From an uncultured Lachnospiraceae bacterium (lineage in GTDB: Bacteria > Bacillota > Clostridia > Lachnospirales > Lachnospiraceae), in the NCBI GenBank assembly GCA_949740725.1, contig CATJIO010000126.1, forward strand, positions 18,875-82,874: a stretch of DNA of 64,000 nucleotides. The letters run 5' to 3'. Shown here piece after piece: positions 8,708 to 18,108 of this stretch (its first letter is position 1; the number at the start of each line of letters is the position of its first letter). A program made the translations under genes and the position numbers. The notes under the pieces were generated by a model, which saw only the letters and a program-made list of their open reading frames with translations, ran no database searches and was not told the origin of the DNA.

Positions 8708-9223
8708 ATGAAATATATCTACTGTCCTCAGTGCGGGACGCAATTAATCGGAAAAGAGATTGGGGACGAGGGGGAGGTGCCTTTCTGTCTGGCCTGCAGC
8801 CGGCCCTGGTTTGATCAATCTTATACCTGTACCATTACTTTGGTAGTGAATGAGTACGACCAGGTGGCATTAATCCGCCAGGGTTACATCTCCAACGAAT
8901 ACTTTGTGTGTGTGGCCGGCTATATGAAGCCGGGGGAGAGCGGGGAAGAGACCGCCTGCCGGGAGGTAAAGGAGGAACTGGGCCTGGATGTGGAGGAAAT
9001 CCGTTATACCGGGAGCCATTTTCTGCCGAAGCGGGATATGCTGATGCTGGCCTTTGAAGCTCAGGTGAAGAAAGGGGAATTTCATCTTTCCGGGGAGGTG
9101 GATCAGGCGGAGTGGTTTACCTTTAATGAGGCCCATGAAAAGATGCGGGAGGGGACACTGGCAATCCAGCTTTTGGAGCAGTACTTCGCGAAGAAAGGCC
9201 AGTCCGGATCCATCAGGGAATAA
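8708..9223 (+). CDS. Zinc-ribbon Nudix hydrolase, NudC-like
   Basis: This 171-aa enzyme carries an N-terminal zinc ribbon (CPQCG at residues 6-10 and CLAC near 28-31) followed by a Nudix domain. The Nudix box at about residues 71-93 fits G-x5-E-x7-REUxEExGU exactly, with REVKEELGL as its core. This layout is that of NAD(H) pyrophosphatase NudC and RNA-decapping relatives, which split NADH into NMNH and AMP using Mg2+. The protein is shorter than E. coli NudC (about 257 aa) and lacks its N-terminal domain, so the true substrate is open. It stands alone between two larger transcription blocks. AAAGAGGAAGAG precedes the ATG. Confidence 0.85.
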   Translation: MKYIYCPQCGTQLIGKEIGDEGEVPFCLACSRPWFDQSYTCTITLVVNEYDQVALIRQGYISNEYFVCVAGYMKPGESGEETACREVKEELGLDVEEIRYTGSHFLPKRDMLMLAFEAQVKKGEFHLSGEVDQAEWFTFNEAHEKMREGTLAIQLLEQYFAKKGQSGSIRE

Positions 9224-9247
9224 CAAATAGGAAGAGGAACTAAGGAT

Positions 9248-12200
9248 ATGAAACAGAAATTAGCATTTACGCTGGCCATCTGCATGATGTTGCAGGGGCC
9301 ATTTTCTGCCTTGCCTGCGTACGGAGAGACAAATAGCTCTCAGCCACGATCAGGCCGGGAGCGAGGGACAGCGTCCCCCTCCGTCGCCCTACCCCTGGCA
9401 TCTGACTCAGTGTATTCAGACGTTGGGAGTGAGATAAAAGGGACGGAGATCCAGGCTGTGTCTGCAGATGGGGCGCTTGATCACGGTATGCTGCAGATAG
9501 AGATTCGAAATTTTCTTGGGACGGATAATGGGGAGTTTTCTCTCTCGCTGACGCCCCGTAAATCAACTGCGAGAAGGCAGGAGATGGACGGAGGGATCAC
9601 AGATTCCTTTCAGACAGACTGGGAGGAGCGAGGCGGAGAGGAGGACGCCTTTATTTTTGGGCAGAGTTCTGTCTTTACGCTTTCGGATATCCCGCCGGGA
9701 TCCTATGATCTCACCCTTTGGGGACAGGAGGGGCCCGGGGCTTACGGGAGCTATGAGCAGACAGTGACCATTAAGGAAAAGATGGTGACTACCCTGTGCC
9801 TGGCCAACGATTATCCGGAATATTATGGCTATGAAGAGGAGGGGAATCCGTCCACCCGAAAGTATGGGGTGCTGATGGCCGGATGCTTTCAGGATGATGA
9901 CCCAAAGGATCCTGATGGGAGTAATCTGGAGGCTATGTTGGAGGCGGTGTATGGGGAGGATTCTGCAGAGGCTATCTTTGATTTAAATGGAGACGGCCAG
10001 GTGGATCTTCGGGACTTGGAAATTTTTTCGAAATTTTATCAGAACCGTCAGCGGACTGCCCGGGCAGTGGAGACCCCTTGGATTTCCCAAGGGATGATTC
10101 AGTCTGCCTCGACCCTGGATTCCTCGGTAATTCAGGAGGGGAGCATAGAAGAGTTGTTTTCTGCAAAAGGGCAGTTCGCAGATGGCGGGCTGATCGTTGG
10201 TACTGGGAACCAGCAGGAAATTTCGGCACAGAATCCGGTTTCTGTCTCTGTAGAATTTACGGATCCAGTTTCGGCTGAGGGCTTTCGCATTGTCCCACAG
10301 GAGGGCTCCCTCCGGTCCATGGTGGATGGAGAGGTGATCTTCCAGAAGGAGGATGGAAGCCTGTTTACGGTGATGATACGGGACGGGAGACAGCAGGGCG
10401 GAGGACGGAGCACAGCTTCAGCCTCTGAGGCAGGCTCCCGGGCATCGGCCACGGCCTTAGGAAGATCAGCCAGGGCAGCAAAGACACAGGCAACCAGATC
10501 CCAGGCGGCGGTCCAGACAGTGGATCAAGCGCCTCTTATGGCATCTCCTTCCCAGCTGGAGGAGCCTTCCTGGCCTGAGGATGGAAATTTGCTGGATTCG
10601 GCAGTTTATGTCAGTAACCTGGCGCAAAATGGAGGCGGGGTGACGGTGCTGGACGGGGAGGAGGATAATGGAGAGCCCATTCAGGCGAAATCCATTATCA
10701 TTGATTTCGGCGGCCAGATCCCGGTGAAGAAGGTGACTATCCGGATCACGAAAACCCTGGCCCTTGACGTGGATTCTGCGGCGGGTATGGGGCAGGTGAA
10801 TCTGGCGGAGATATCCAGGACAGAGTTTTTAAATGATCTGGACCGCCACATTCCAGAGCCAGATCTGTCGATCCCGGATAAGCTGGCCGGGACCCCCGGG
10901 GATGCCAGCTTTACCGTAACCTGGCGCCGCCAGGCTAATGTTACAGGATATGATGTATATGTGGAAGGAGAGAACTTTAAGGGGGAAATCCGAAAGGAGA
11001 TTTTCCATGGAGTGGAGGGAAACCACTATGAGGTAACTGGGCTGAGTGGATCAGATCTGTGTAATAATAAGCCTTACACGGTGATGGTGCGCTCCATTAA
11101 CGGAGACTGGAGAAGCGCATACAGCCAGGCGATCACGGTAACGCCTCAAGCGGCCGGCAGGCCTAAGCCGCCGGAACAGATCAAGATATCCGGCGGGAAT
11201 CAAAAGCTGTATGTCAGCTGGAAGAAGATGAAGAGCACAGACTACTATACACTGTATTACCGGGAAAAGGCGGCAGGCGGAGCTTTCGCCTCCCTTTCTG
11301 GCATTATCGAGCCCAAGGCGGTACTCACTGGCTTGAAGGAGGGCACGGAGTATGAGATTTATTTGACCGGCGCTAACCTGATGGGAACTAGCGATCCCTC
11401 TGGGCGTTACAGTGGATCTACGCTGATTTTAGAGCCTCCGGTGACGCCGAACTTTCAGTTGATTAATTGGCCAAAGGCGGAAGGTGGTAAACCGGATGCT
11501 ATCGCTGGGGTGAGCAACGGTACCTCCGGCCCTATCACTTATGACGAAGAGTTTGCCTTGGTGGACGGAAGGTTCGAGACAGTTTGGGTGCGGCAGGACT
11601 GGGATGCAGGTTGCAGCTATCCTGGAGAGGATAAGGCGCCGATAATCACCTTCCAGGAGCCACACCAGATGGATACTATCGTGATCATTCCGGACTGCGA
11701 GCAGCCTTACGGACTTGACCAGTGCCGTGTGTATTACTGGGGAGAGGATGGGGTGAAGCGGGAGGCCACAGGACGGCTGTCCAGAAAAACGGATCAGCGA
11801 AATATTGCCTATTATGAATTTTTGGCCAATCAGCCTTTCCAGGCGGATAAAGTGCATATTACGCTGCAGACCGGTTATGGGCAGGCCAACCGTATCGGCA
11901 TTGCGGATCTGAAATTTTATGAATATTTTGCGTTAAAGGATGAGATCCTTGCCCTTTATACGGACAGCCTACACATGGAGATTCGGGCGGACGTAACGGA
12001 AGCAACCTTCCAGACTCTCTATGAGAAGCTGGAATATGTGGATCCGGTGAGCGGGGAGAAGACGCCTCATTATGCGTATTTGAAGAAGGAATTGGATACT
12101 GCGAAAAAGCTGTTTGAGGGAAAAGGCGATGAGGTGGAGGTGCTTTATGTGGATTCCTCCCTCACCAGCCAGGGGGATCGGCATACGGGATTTGGCGGCG

Positions 12201-15031
12201 GCCTGAATACCTGGCAGCCTCTTGGAGTGGCCGGCCTTGCAGGGGATCGGGTGATTCTGTATGTAGGCGCGGAAGGGAAGGCTGTGGGGGATCCCACGAA
12301 CTTAACCTTGATTGTCAGCCAGTATCACGGAGAATCCTCTACCGTTTATCAGACTGGGGGAGCCTTGTTCGCAGGTCCCAATGAAATTACGATTCCAAAG
12401 GTTACAGACCGCTCCGACGCAGAGGCTGGCGGCCAGCTTTACGTTCGCTATGACGGAGCGCCGGGCGCTGAGAAGTATGGCGTTCGAGTGGAAGTGATGG
12501 AAGCTGGAGAGGGCGCGAGCCAGGCGGCCAGGATTCCGGTGTTGAATCTTTCTCAGGCTGAGGATGAAGGGGAGAAACGGGCGCTTGTGGAGGCTTACGT
12601 GGAAAAGCTGGAGGGACTTTATGCATCCGGCGTGCTGGCGGCCCATGAAAGCAACCATGGGAGCTGCGGCCTGGACTTTGACGAGAAAAACTGTATCTTC
12701 GGCGCCACAGATATTGTAGGTGATCGGGTGATGTTCTCCCTGCCCTCGGTGAAGGTGCTGGAAGGGCTGCGGGGCGTGGCCGGGACCTCTGGAGATATTC
12801 AGGCCCAGGCCCAGGTTCTGGAGGATTCCCTGAAGGCCATGGATGAAATGCTTACCCTATTCTATCAGCATAAGGGGTTAAGTGATGCAGCCGACGCAGG
12901 CGAGAAGAACCGGATGCCTGCAGGGCACATCAATATCCGATATCAGCGGATGTTCGAAGGCGCGTTTATGTACGCTGGAGGCGCCCACATTGGAATCGAG
13001 TGGGGGTCAGCTTCCGGCATGATGGCTGGGAAGCCGCTGGTGTTGGATGAAAATGGGGCGTACCAGTCGGGAAGCTATTTTGGCTGGGGTATTGCCCATG
13101 AGATTGGTCATGAGATTAATGAAGGAGCCTATGCAGTAGCAGAGGTGACCAACAATTATTACGCCCAGCTGGCCAGGGCCATCCAGCCGGATTACGCTCT
13201 TCGCTGGAGTGAGCAGGAGGTGCTGAAAAAGGTGACCTCTGGGGCTAAAGGGCCTTCTTCTAATGGAGCGGTCAGCCTTGCCATGTACTGGCAGCTTCAC
13301 CTGGCCTATGATATGGGAGAGCATTATCAGCTCTATGATACATATCAGGAGCAGTTTGACCATTTATTCTTCGCCAGAGTAGATTCCTACGCCAGGGACA
13401 GGGGGAAAGCCCCCAGCCCGGGGAATGTGGGATTAAGCCTGGATGGCAATAAGGACAATAACCTGATGCGGTTAAGCTGCGCGGCGGCAGAGAAAAATAT
13501 CTTGCCCTTCTTTGAGCGGTGGGGAATGGAGCCGGATGAAGGAACCAGGGCTTATGCCGCCCAGTTCGAGACAGAGACCAGAGGCTTATGGCTTACAGGC
13601 AAAGAGCAAAAGGAGGCGGCTGCGTCTACTCCCCAGCCAGATGAGGGAGAATACAGCGCTCATGATGTTTGGGGCAGCGTAAGCTATGACCGGACAGAAG
13701 GCTCAGGGAACCAGGTGCAGATTTCCCTGAGCCATAACGGGGAGGAGGACACCTTCCTGGGCTATGAAGTGTTCCGCGGTGAATGGAAGGGCGGAGAGTA
13801 CAGCCGCCGGCCTGTGGGTTTTGTGCCTGCGGGAGAGGAGTCATTTACCGACACCATCCGGACAGTGAATAACCGGACATTTACCTATGAGGCGGTAGGC
13901 TATGATATCTGGCTCCGCCCTACTGAGGAGCCAGCGGTGCTTGCGCCTTCTGTGCAGGTGTGCCATAATGGAGGTCTGGACAGCTCCCATTGGTCGGTGG
14001 ATACCAACATGACTACCATTTCCACGCAGGGATCTGCAGAGGAGGATCAGGAGCCTTCTGAGGAGAACCCGGATACAGTGGAAAAACGGGCCATTGCCTG
14101 TGTCATCGACGGGGACAGTCAGACTACTTTTGTGGGAAGAACCAGGGAGGAGGAAGAGACCGGGAAGATTCCGGATCCGGAGATCTTTTTGTACCTGAAT
14201 GGGGAGGAAACGCTGACTGGGCTGGAGTACCGGCTAAGCGGTGAAGGAGAACCCATAGGAGAATTTGCGGTTTATATCAGTGCCGACGGGGTGACCTGGG
14301 AAAGGGCATCAACAGAGGAGACAACATTTGTGATGACAGAGGAAAATGGAGTGAGGCTTCACCGGGTGATATTCAGCGAGGCTGCAGGCAAGGGGACAGG
14401 ACGCAGGCTTTGCACCTATGACGCTTCTATAATAAAGCTTACAGCGCCAGGTCAGGGAGGAAAGGCTATCGGGGTGTCAGAGATCACCCTGTTGGGACAG
14501 ACCGGGGATCAGGTGCTGCTGGATGTGGAGGGAATAGGATATCTAGATGAGGATTATTATAATCCGCTGAATCCGGCGCAGCTGCTGATCCCTGGAGGAT
14601 CGCTTTTGTTCACCGGAACCTATGCCGGAAATCCCGCCTACAATACGGTGCTCCTCTGGGATGAGGCAGGCCGGATCGTAGGGGGGATGGACAGCGGAGA
14701 GATTTTGGCAGAGCAATATATCTTTGCTCCTAATCCAGAAGGCGGCGACCTGACCAACATTGCCAGTGGACGCTGGGTATACTATATTCCAGCGGGAGTT
14801 TTGCCTGACGCCGCATCGCTGCCAAAGAAGGTGCGGGCGGAATTATACCGGGTGGACAATGCTTTAGACCAGACCGGACAGAGGTTGGTCAGCTCCACGC
14901 CCTTTGTGGATCTTCCGTCTGATTTAGGCAATATCAGTATTCAGGGAGAGAACAGGTCTGATGAGGAAGGCAGCAATAACCTGGATCCTGCCGGATTTAC
15001 CGAAGGGGAAGAAAGAGGGGAGGAAGAGTAG
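9248..15031 (+). CDS. Secreted multidomain M60 (enhancin-like) metallopeptidase
   Basis: This 1927-aa protein starts with a signal peptide (residues 1-27). Residues about 204-265 look like a dockerin: two EF-hand-like turns, the second reading DLNGDGQVDLRDLEIF. Two fibronectin type III domains follow (about 544-630 and 638-725), then a discoidin-like carbohydrate-binding region (about 740-890). The peptidase domain (about 890-1400) has the M60 zinc motif HEIGH at 1284-1288 and a downstream Glu in AEVTNN (1299). The C-terminal part has a further FN3-like and a discoidin-like domain (about 1615-1700). M60 enzymes cut mucin-like glycoproteins. There is no sortase motif and no membrane anchor. 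The gene sits five bases before a wall-binding-repeat gene, which could supply anchoring. A role in degrading host or dietary glycoproteins is likely. Confidence 0.85.
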   Translation: MKQKLAFTLAICMMLQGPFSALPAYGETNSSQPRSGRERGTASPSVALPLASDSVYSDVGSEIKGTEIQAVSADGALDHGMLQIEIRNFLGTDNGEFSLSLTPRKSTARRQEMDGGITDSFQTDWEERGGEEDAFIFGQSSVFTLSDIPPGSYDLTLWGQEGPGAYGSYEQTVTIKEKMVTTLCLANDYPEYYGYEEEGNPSTRKYGVLMAGCFQDDDPKDPDGSNLEAMLEAVYGEDSAEAIFDLNGDGQVDLRDLEIFSKFYQNRQRTARAVETPWISQGMIQSASTLDSSVIQEGSIEELFSAKGQFADGGLIVGTGNQQEISAQNPVSVSVEFTDPVSAEGFRIVPQEGSLRSMVDGEVIFQKEDGSLFTVMIRDGRQQGGGRSTASASEAGSRASATALGRSARAAKTQATRSQAAVQTVDQAPLMASPSQLEEPSWPEDGNLLDSAVYVSNLAQNGGGVTVLDGEEDNGEPIQAKSIIIDFGGQIPVKKVTIRITKTLALDVDSAAGMGQVNLAEISRTEFLNDLDRHIPEPDLSIPDKLAGTPGDASFTVTWRRQANVTGYDVYVEGENFKGEIRKEIFHGVEGNHYEVTGLSGSDLCNNKPYTVMVRSINGDWRSAYSQAITVTPQAAGRPKPPEQIKISGGNQKLYVSWKKMKSTDYYTLYYREKAAGGAFASLSGIIEPKAVLTGLKEGTEYEIYLTGANLMGTSDPSGRYSGSTLILEPPVTPNFQLINWPKAEGGKPDAIAGVSNGTSGPITYDEEFALVDGRFETVWVRQDWDAGCSYPGEDKAPIITFQEPHQMDTIVIIPDCEQPYGLDQCRVYYWGEDGVKREATGRLSRKTDQRNIAYYEFLANQPFQADKVHITLQTGYGQANRIGIADLKFYEYFALKDEILALYTDSLHMEIRADVTEATFQTLYEKLEYVDPVSGEKTPHYAYLKKELDTAKKLFEGKGDEVEVLYVDSSLTSQGDRHTGFGGGLNTWQPLGVAGLAGDRVILYVGAEGKAVGDPTNLTLIVSQYHGESSTVYQTGGALFAGPNEITIPKVTDRSDAEAGGQLYVRYDGAPGAEKYGVRVEVMEAGEGASQAARIPVLNLSQAEDEGEKRALVEAYVEKLEGLYASGVLAAHESNHGSCGLDFDEKNCIFGATDIVGDRVMFSLPSVKVLEGLRGVAGTSGDIQAQAQVLEDSLKAMDEMLTLFYQHKGLSDAADAGEKNRMPAGHINIRYQRMFEGAFMYAGGAHIGIEWGSASGMMAGKPLVLDENGAYQSGSYFGWGIAHEIGHEINEGAYAVAEVTNNYYAQLARAIQPDYALRWSEQEVLKKVTSGAKGPSSNGAVSLAMYWQLHLAYDMGEHYQLYDTYQEQFDHLFFARVDSYARDRGKAPSPGNVGLSLDGNKDNNLMRLSCAAAEKNILPFFERWGMEPDEGTRAYAAQFETETRGLWLTGKEQKEAAASTPQPDEGEYSAHDVWGSVSYDRTEGSGNQVQISLSHNGEEDTFLGYEVFRGEWKGGEYSRRPVGFVPAGEESFTDTIRTVNNRTFTYEAVGYDIWLRPTEEPAVLAPSVQVCHNGGLDSSHWSVDTNMTTISTQGSAEEDQEPSEENPDTVEKRAIACVIDGDSQTTFVGRTREEEETGKIPDPEIFLYLNGEETLTGLEYRLSGEGEPIGEFAVYISADGVTWERASTEETTFVMTEENGVRLHRVIFSEAAGKGTGRRLCTYDASIIKLTAPGQGGKAIGVSEITLLGQTGDQVLLDVEGIGYLDEDYYNPLNPAQLLIPGGSLLFTGTYAGNPAYNTVLLWDEAGRIVGGMDSGEILAEQYIFAPNPEGGDLTNIASGRWVYYIPAGVLPDAASLPKKVRAELYRVDNALDQTGQRLVSSTPFVDLPSDLGNISIQGENRSDEEGSNNLDPAGFTEGEERGEEE

Positions 15032-15036
15032 GAAAG

Positions 15037-16344
15037 ATGAAAAACAGATGGAAAAAGCTTCTTTTCAGCGCGGCGGCCTGCGGGATAATCACCGCGGCAG
15101 CCCTTCCCTTTACCTTATTCAGCACACGGGCCGCGGAAGGGTTTGTGGCATGGAAGGCTGTAGGGAAGAAAGATGGGAAATATGGTGTGGAGATATCCCT
15201 CCAGCTGATGGAAGAAGAAATATTTGAGGAGAGCGCTACCTTTTGGCTGACTTTTCAGCTGGAAAAAGCGGATGGCAGCGTACCTGGAGAGGAGGACTGG
15301 GAGTTTGAATTCAGCCGGGGGATTAAGGGCGATCCATCGGTGGTGGTTCTGGATTCCCGGTATGAGGAACGAGATGAGGACTTGGCAGAGGAGGGAATCT
15401 TGCAGATCTTGGTTTCCGGCAGAAAGGATGCCTCTGGTTCCGGAGGGGTTTTAAATAAGGACAGGGCTCTGAATCTGGGAAAATTGTATGTAGATACGGA
15501 TCAGAATGTAAAGATCACCCTTTTGGAGGAATCCTGCAAGGCCGTGGATGAGCGGGGGGATATAACTCCAATCAGCTGCCTGGGAGATGCAGAAGGAACG
15601 GTATTTGAGATTCTGGTTAATTCCCAGGAATCAAAGCCGGATAACACCAAGCCGGAGGAAACCACCCCAGGAAGCGGGGAGAACGGCGAAAATGACGGAA
15701 GTAGCTCCGGCGGCGATGGATCGGGAAATGGATCTGGTTCTGGAAACGGAAGCCCTGGAGGCGGAGGCAGCTCTGGCGGAAGCGGCGGTTCCGGAGGCGG
15801 ATCTGGCGGAAGCGGCGGAGGTGGTTCTGTATCGGGCAAAGGGCCTGGGGTAGTGGATATTACAGAGTCCAGCACCGGGCCTGGGATGGCAGTGGAAGCA
15901 GACGGAGACTGGGAGGCTGGGGAGAATGGCATTTGGCGGTTCCGGTATTCTGGCGGTAACTATGCTAAAGATGAGTGGATTTATGTAAAAGCGGTGTGGT
16001 ATCATATTGGCCCAGATGGGCTCATGACTACCGGATGGTATGAGAGCGGCGGCCTGTGGTATTACCTGAAGTCCTACGGCCCTATGGCCACAGGCTGGCG
16101 TCCCATCGATGGATACTGGTACTATTTTGGAAATAACGGGATTATGCGGATAGGCTGGCGGGAGATTGAAGGAAAGTGGTATTATCTGAATCCAGTATGG
16201 CCAGCTAGCAGCCAGATTCTGGATCCGGTGACTGGTCAGCCGCTGCAGATTGGGGCAAGCCTGCTTCCCTATGGCGCCATGTATGCTAATACCGTAACGC
16301 CGGATGGGTATAGGGTAGACGGAAATGGGGTTTGGATTCCCTGA
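15037..16344 (+). CDS. Secreted wall-binding-repeat protein, possible cohesin-like anchor
   Basis: The 435-aa protein has a signal peptide (about residues 1-32). A beta-rich domain follows at about 33-195, with alternating strands ending in LNLGKLYVDTD and FEILVN that recall a cohesin fold; this is a weak inference. A long Gly/Ser linker (about 205-268) leads to C-terminal choline-binding/cell-wall-binding repeats (about 285-380): WIYVKAVWYHIGPDGLMTTG, LWYYLKSYGPMATGW, YWYYFGNNGIMRIGW, KWYYLNPVW. Such repeats bind teichoic acid or other wall polymers. The start follows the M60 gene after only 5 nt and a GGAGG site lies inside that gene, so they form an operon. A terminator follows. If the first domain is a cohesin, it would hold the dockerin-bearing peptidase at the wall. 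Confidence 0.75.
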   Translation: MKNRWKKLLFSAAACGIITAAALPFTLFSTRAAEGFVAWKAVGKKDGKYGVEISLQLMEEEIFEESATFWLTFQLEKADGSVPGEEDWEFEFSRGIKGDPSVVVLDSRYEERDEDLAEEGILQILVSGRKDASGSGGVLNKDRALNLGKLYVDTDQNVKITLLEESCKAVDERGDITPISCLGDAEGTVFEILVNSQESKPDNTKPEETTPGSGENGENDGSSSGGDGSGNGSGSGNGSPGGGGSSGGSGGSGGGSGGSGGGGSVSGKGPGVVDITESSTGPGMAVEADGDWEAGENGIWRFRYSGGNYAKDEWIYVKAVWYHIGPDGLMTTGWYESGGLWYYLKSYGPMATGWRPIDGYWYYFGNNGIMRIGWREIEGKWYYLNPVWPASSQILDPVTGQPLQIGASLLPYGAMYANTVTPDGYRVDGNGVWIP

Positions 16345-16378
16345 GAAAAATAAGATAAAGAAGGAAAAGATAAATGTT

Positions 16379-16430
16379 CCCTGCTGAAATCAAAGCTATG
16401 TGAAGATGGATTTCAGCAGGGGATTTTTTT
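16379..16430 (+). terminator. Rho-independent terminator after the M60/wall-protein operon
   Basis: CCCTGCTGAAATC (16379-16391) pairs perfectly with GATTTCAGCAGGG (16409-16421), followed by GA and eight T. This is a strong intrinsic terminator. Confidence 0.9.
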
Positions 16431-16711
16431 TATTGTGAAAGCAGGCCAAGGGGCCATAGATGCGGCATGATAATTTTTGTGGGGAACAATTTATACATTA
16501 GGCGCAACGAATAAATTTACATTTCCTGGAACAATTTTCCTGATTTTTTTTCATTATATCATACATGCCATTACAAAAAACGTTTCATATGGCTTAATTT
16601 TATGATTTTCTCAAAAAATAAAATATTTTTTTGCTGGTGTTTAATGTATACAATATACCCCACCAGTAAAAGGAAATTCTAAGAGTACATATAGAAAAGG
16701 AGTGATTTGGT
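16431..16711 (+). promoter_or_regulatory. AT-rich leader of the regulator gene
   Basis: This stretch holds no gene. It is much more AT-rich than its surroundings and contains candidate -10 boxes such as TACAAT at 16649-16654 without a convincing -35 at 17 nt. It probably carries the promoter and binding sites for the BTAD regulator that follows, but I cannot place them firmly. Confidence 0.3.
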
Positions 16712-17935
16712 GTGGAGGAAAGACAGCATGCTGGATTTTATGCCAAGTTTCTGGGAAGTTTCTCTCTGGAATTTCAGGGAAAGCGGATTTTTATCACGAA
16801 AAAGCTCAGCCAGAAGCACGTACAGTTATTATTAATCCTTTTAAAGGCAGGAAATCAGGGGATATCTCGCAGGAAACTGGTGGAATGTTTAGAGTGGGAG
16901 TATGATACCAGGGAAAAAAAGCTAAACAATTTGCGCAGGCAGGCTTGTAAACTTCGGAAAATGATCAATGAATCAGGCTTTCCCAGCGGAGAGTATGTCC
17001 GGATTTCTGCTGACAAGTATTATTTTAGTATGGAGTATGAGATACAAAGCGATGTGGGAAGGATTGACCGATGGTATAAGCGGCTTAAGGAAACCACAGA
17101 GGAAGAGGAACAGATAGGGCTGCTTCGAAAGATATGCGGACTTTATGAGGGAGAATTTCTCCGTGGGCTCTTTGCAGAGGAATGGGTGATCTTGGAGAGC
17201 GCCAATTATCAAGCGCTTTACTTTGAGTGCCTTAGGAAATTGTGTGACAGGCTGAAGGAACAGAAAGAGTATACCGAGCTATTGAAGCTCAGCACGAAGG
17301 CCGGCGAAATATATCCTTATGATGGATGGCAGGCTCTGCAGATCGAGTGTCTGATGGCGAAAAACCGGTATCCAGAAGCTCTTTCTGTGTATAAGAGGGT
17401 AAAGGCGGTTTTTTCTGAGGAGATGAATATGGCCCCCTTTAAAGACATGATGGAGCAATATAAAGAGCTGGACAGACAGGCGGCAGACGGCAGGATTAAC
17501 CTTGCAAAAATCCAGGATAAGCTTTCCGAAGAGGGCAGCGCCAGAAGGGAAGCATATCAGTGTAGTTGCTTAAGCTTCATGGATATCAGCAACATTCTTC
17601 TCCGATCTGCAGAGCGCATGAAGATCCGTCTGTCTCTTCTTTTGTGTACGCTGTACAGAACAGAGCAGGCTGAAAAAGATGAAGAAGTGGATCCTTCCCA
17701 GCGGGAGAAATTCCGCAAAACCCTGGCAAGAGTCATTGACATCAATGATATCTATACCCAGTACAGCAGGAACCAATATCTGGTCCTTTTGACCGAGAAA
17801 GAGGAGGATCAGCAGAAGGCGATGATCCGGCGTCTGGAGCAGGAATGGGAAGCTATTCGGAGCACAGGGGATCCATTAGTGAAATGGGAGGCTGGAAGTC
17901 TGGAGACAGCCGGGATTAAGGAGGCTGCAGTGTAA
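16712..17935 (+). CDS. BTAD-type transcriptional regulator
   Basis: The 407-aa protein has an OmpR/SARP-like winged helix at about residues 8-95 (ITKKLSQKHVQLLLILL, ISRRKLVECLEW, LNNLRRQACKLRKMI) and a bacterial transcriptional activation domain of TPR-like helices at about 105-245 (FLRGLFAEEWVILE, LEC-MAKNRYPEALSVYKRV). Residues about 280-400 look like a degenerate GGDEF-type domain (FRKTLARVIDINDIYTQYSRNQYLVLL) without the GGDEF motif, so cyclic-di-GMP synthesis is unlikely. It probably controls the surface-protein genes beside it. The start is GTG at 16712, with AAAGGAG 9 nt upstream. Its stop overlaps the start of the next small gene by one base (TAATG). Confidence 0.8.
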   Translation: MEERQHAGFYAKFLGSFSLEFQGKRIFITKKLSQKHVQLLLILLKAGNQGISRRKLVECLEWEYDTREKKLNNLRRQACKLRKMINESGFPSGEYVRISADKYYFSMEYEIQSDVGRIDRWYKRLKETTEEEEQIGLLRKICGLYEGEFLRGLFAEEWVILESANYQALYFECLRKLCDRLKEQKEYTELLKLSTKAGEIYPYDGWQALQIECLMAKNRYPEALSVYKRVKAVFSEEMNMAPFKDMMEQYKELDRQAADGRINLAKIQDKLSEEGSARREAYQCSCLSFMDISNILLRSAERMKIRLSLLLCTLYRTEQAEKDEEVDPSQREKFRKTLARVIDINDIYTQYSRNQYLVLLTEKEEDQQKAMIRRLEQEWEAIRSTGDPLVKWEAGSLETAGIKEAAV

Positions 17936-18108
17936 TGAAAAAATCGAATGCATTTTTAATTCAGGTGATAGGAGAGGAAAACGCTACATGGCAGGGAAAG
18001 ATCACCTGGCTGAATCAGAAGGAGACAGAGAATTTTCGAAGCATGCTGGAGATGGTAAGGCTGATTGATACTATCCTGGAGGAAGAAAGCCATGCGCAGA
18101 CTGGATGA
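17935..18108 (+). CDS. 57-aa conserved-looking small protein
   Basis: A 57-codon frame starts at ATG 17935 inside the regulator's stop codon (TAATG) and runs to TGA at 18106-18108, overlapping the next gene by 17 nt. The product contains NATWQGKITWLNQKETENF and then a helix (RSMLEMVRLIDTILEE). I remember the same pattern, x-TWQGxxxWLxxxxxxxFRSxLELixLID, in small proteins next to surface or regulator genes of Clostridia. This and the tight coupling on both sides argue for a real gene. It has no membrane segment or signal. The function is unknown; a small partner or modulator of the BTAD regulator is possible. Confidence 0.7.
   Translation: MKKSNAFLIQVIGEENATWQGKITWLNQKETENFRSMLEMVRLIDTILEEESHAQTG

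Noticed and set aside
15501..16005. Long Pro-rich and Ala/Ser-rich frames opposite the wall-binding-repeat gene
   Set aside because: They mirror the Gly/Ser linker of the real gene on the other strand; compositional shadow only.
16631..16654. Promoter TTGCTG with TACAAT before the BTAD regulator
   Set aside because: The spacer is only 12 nt, too short for sigma-A.
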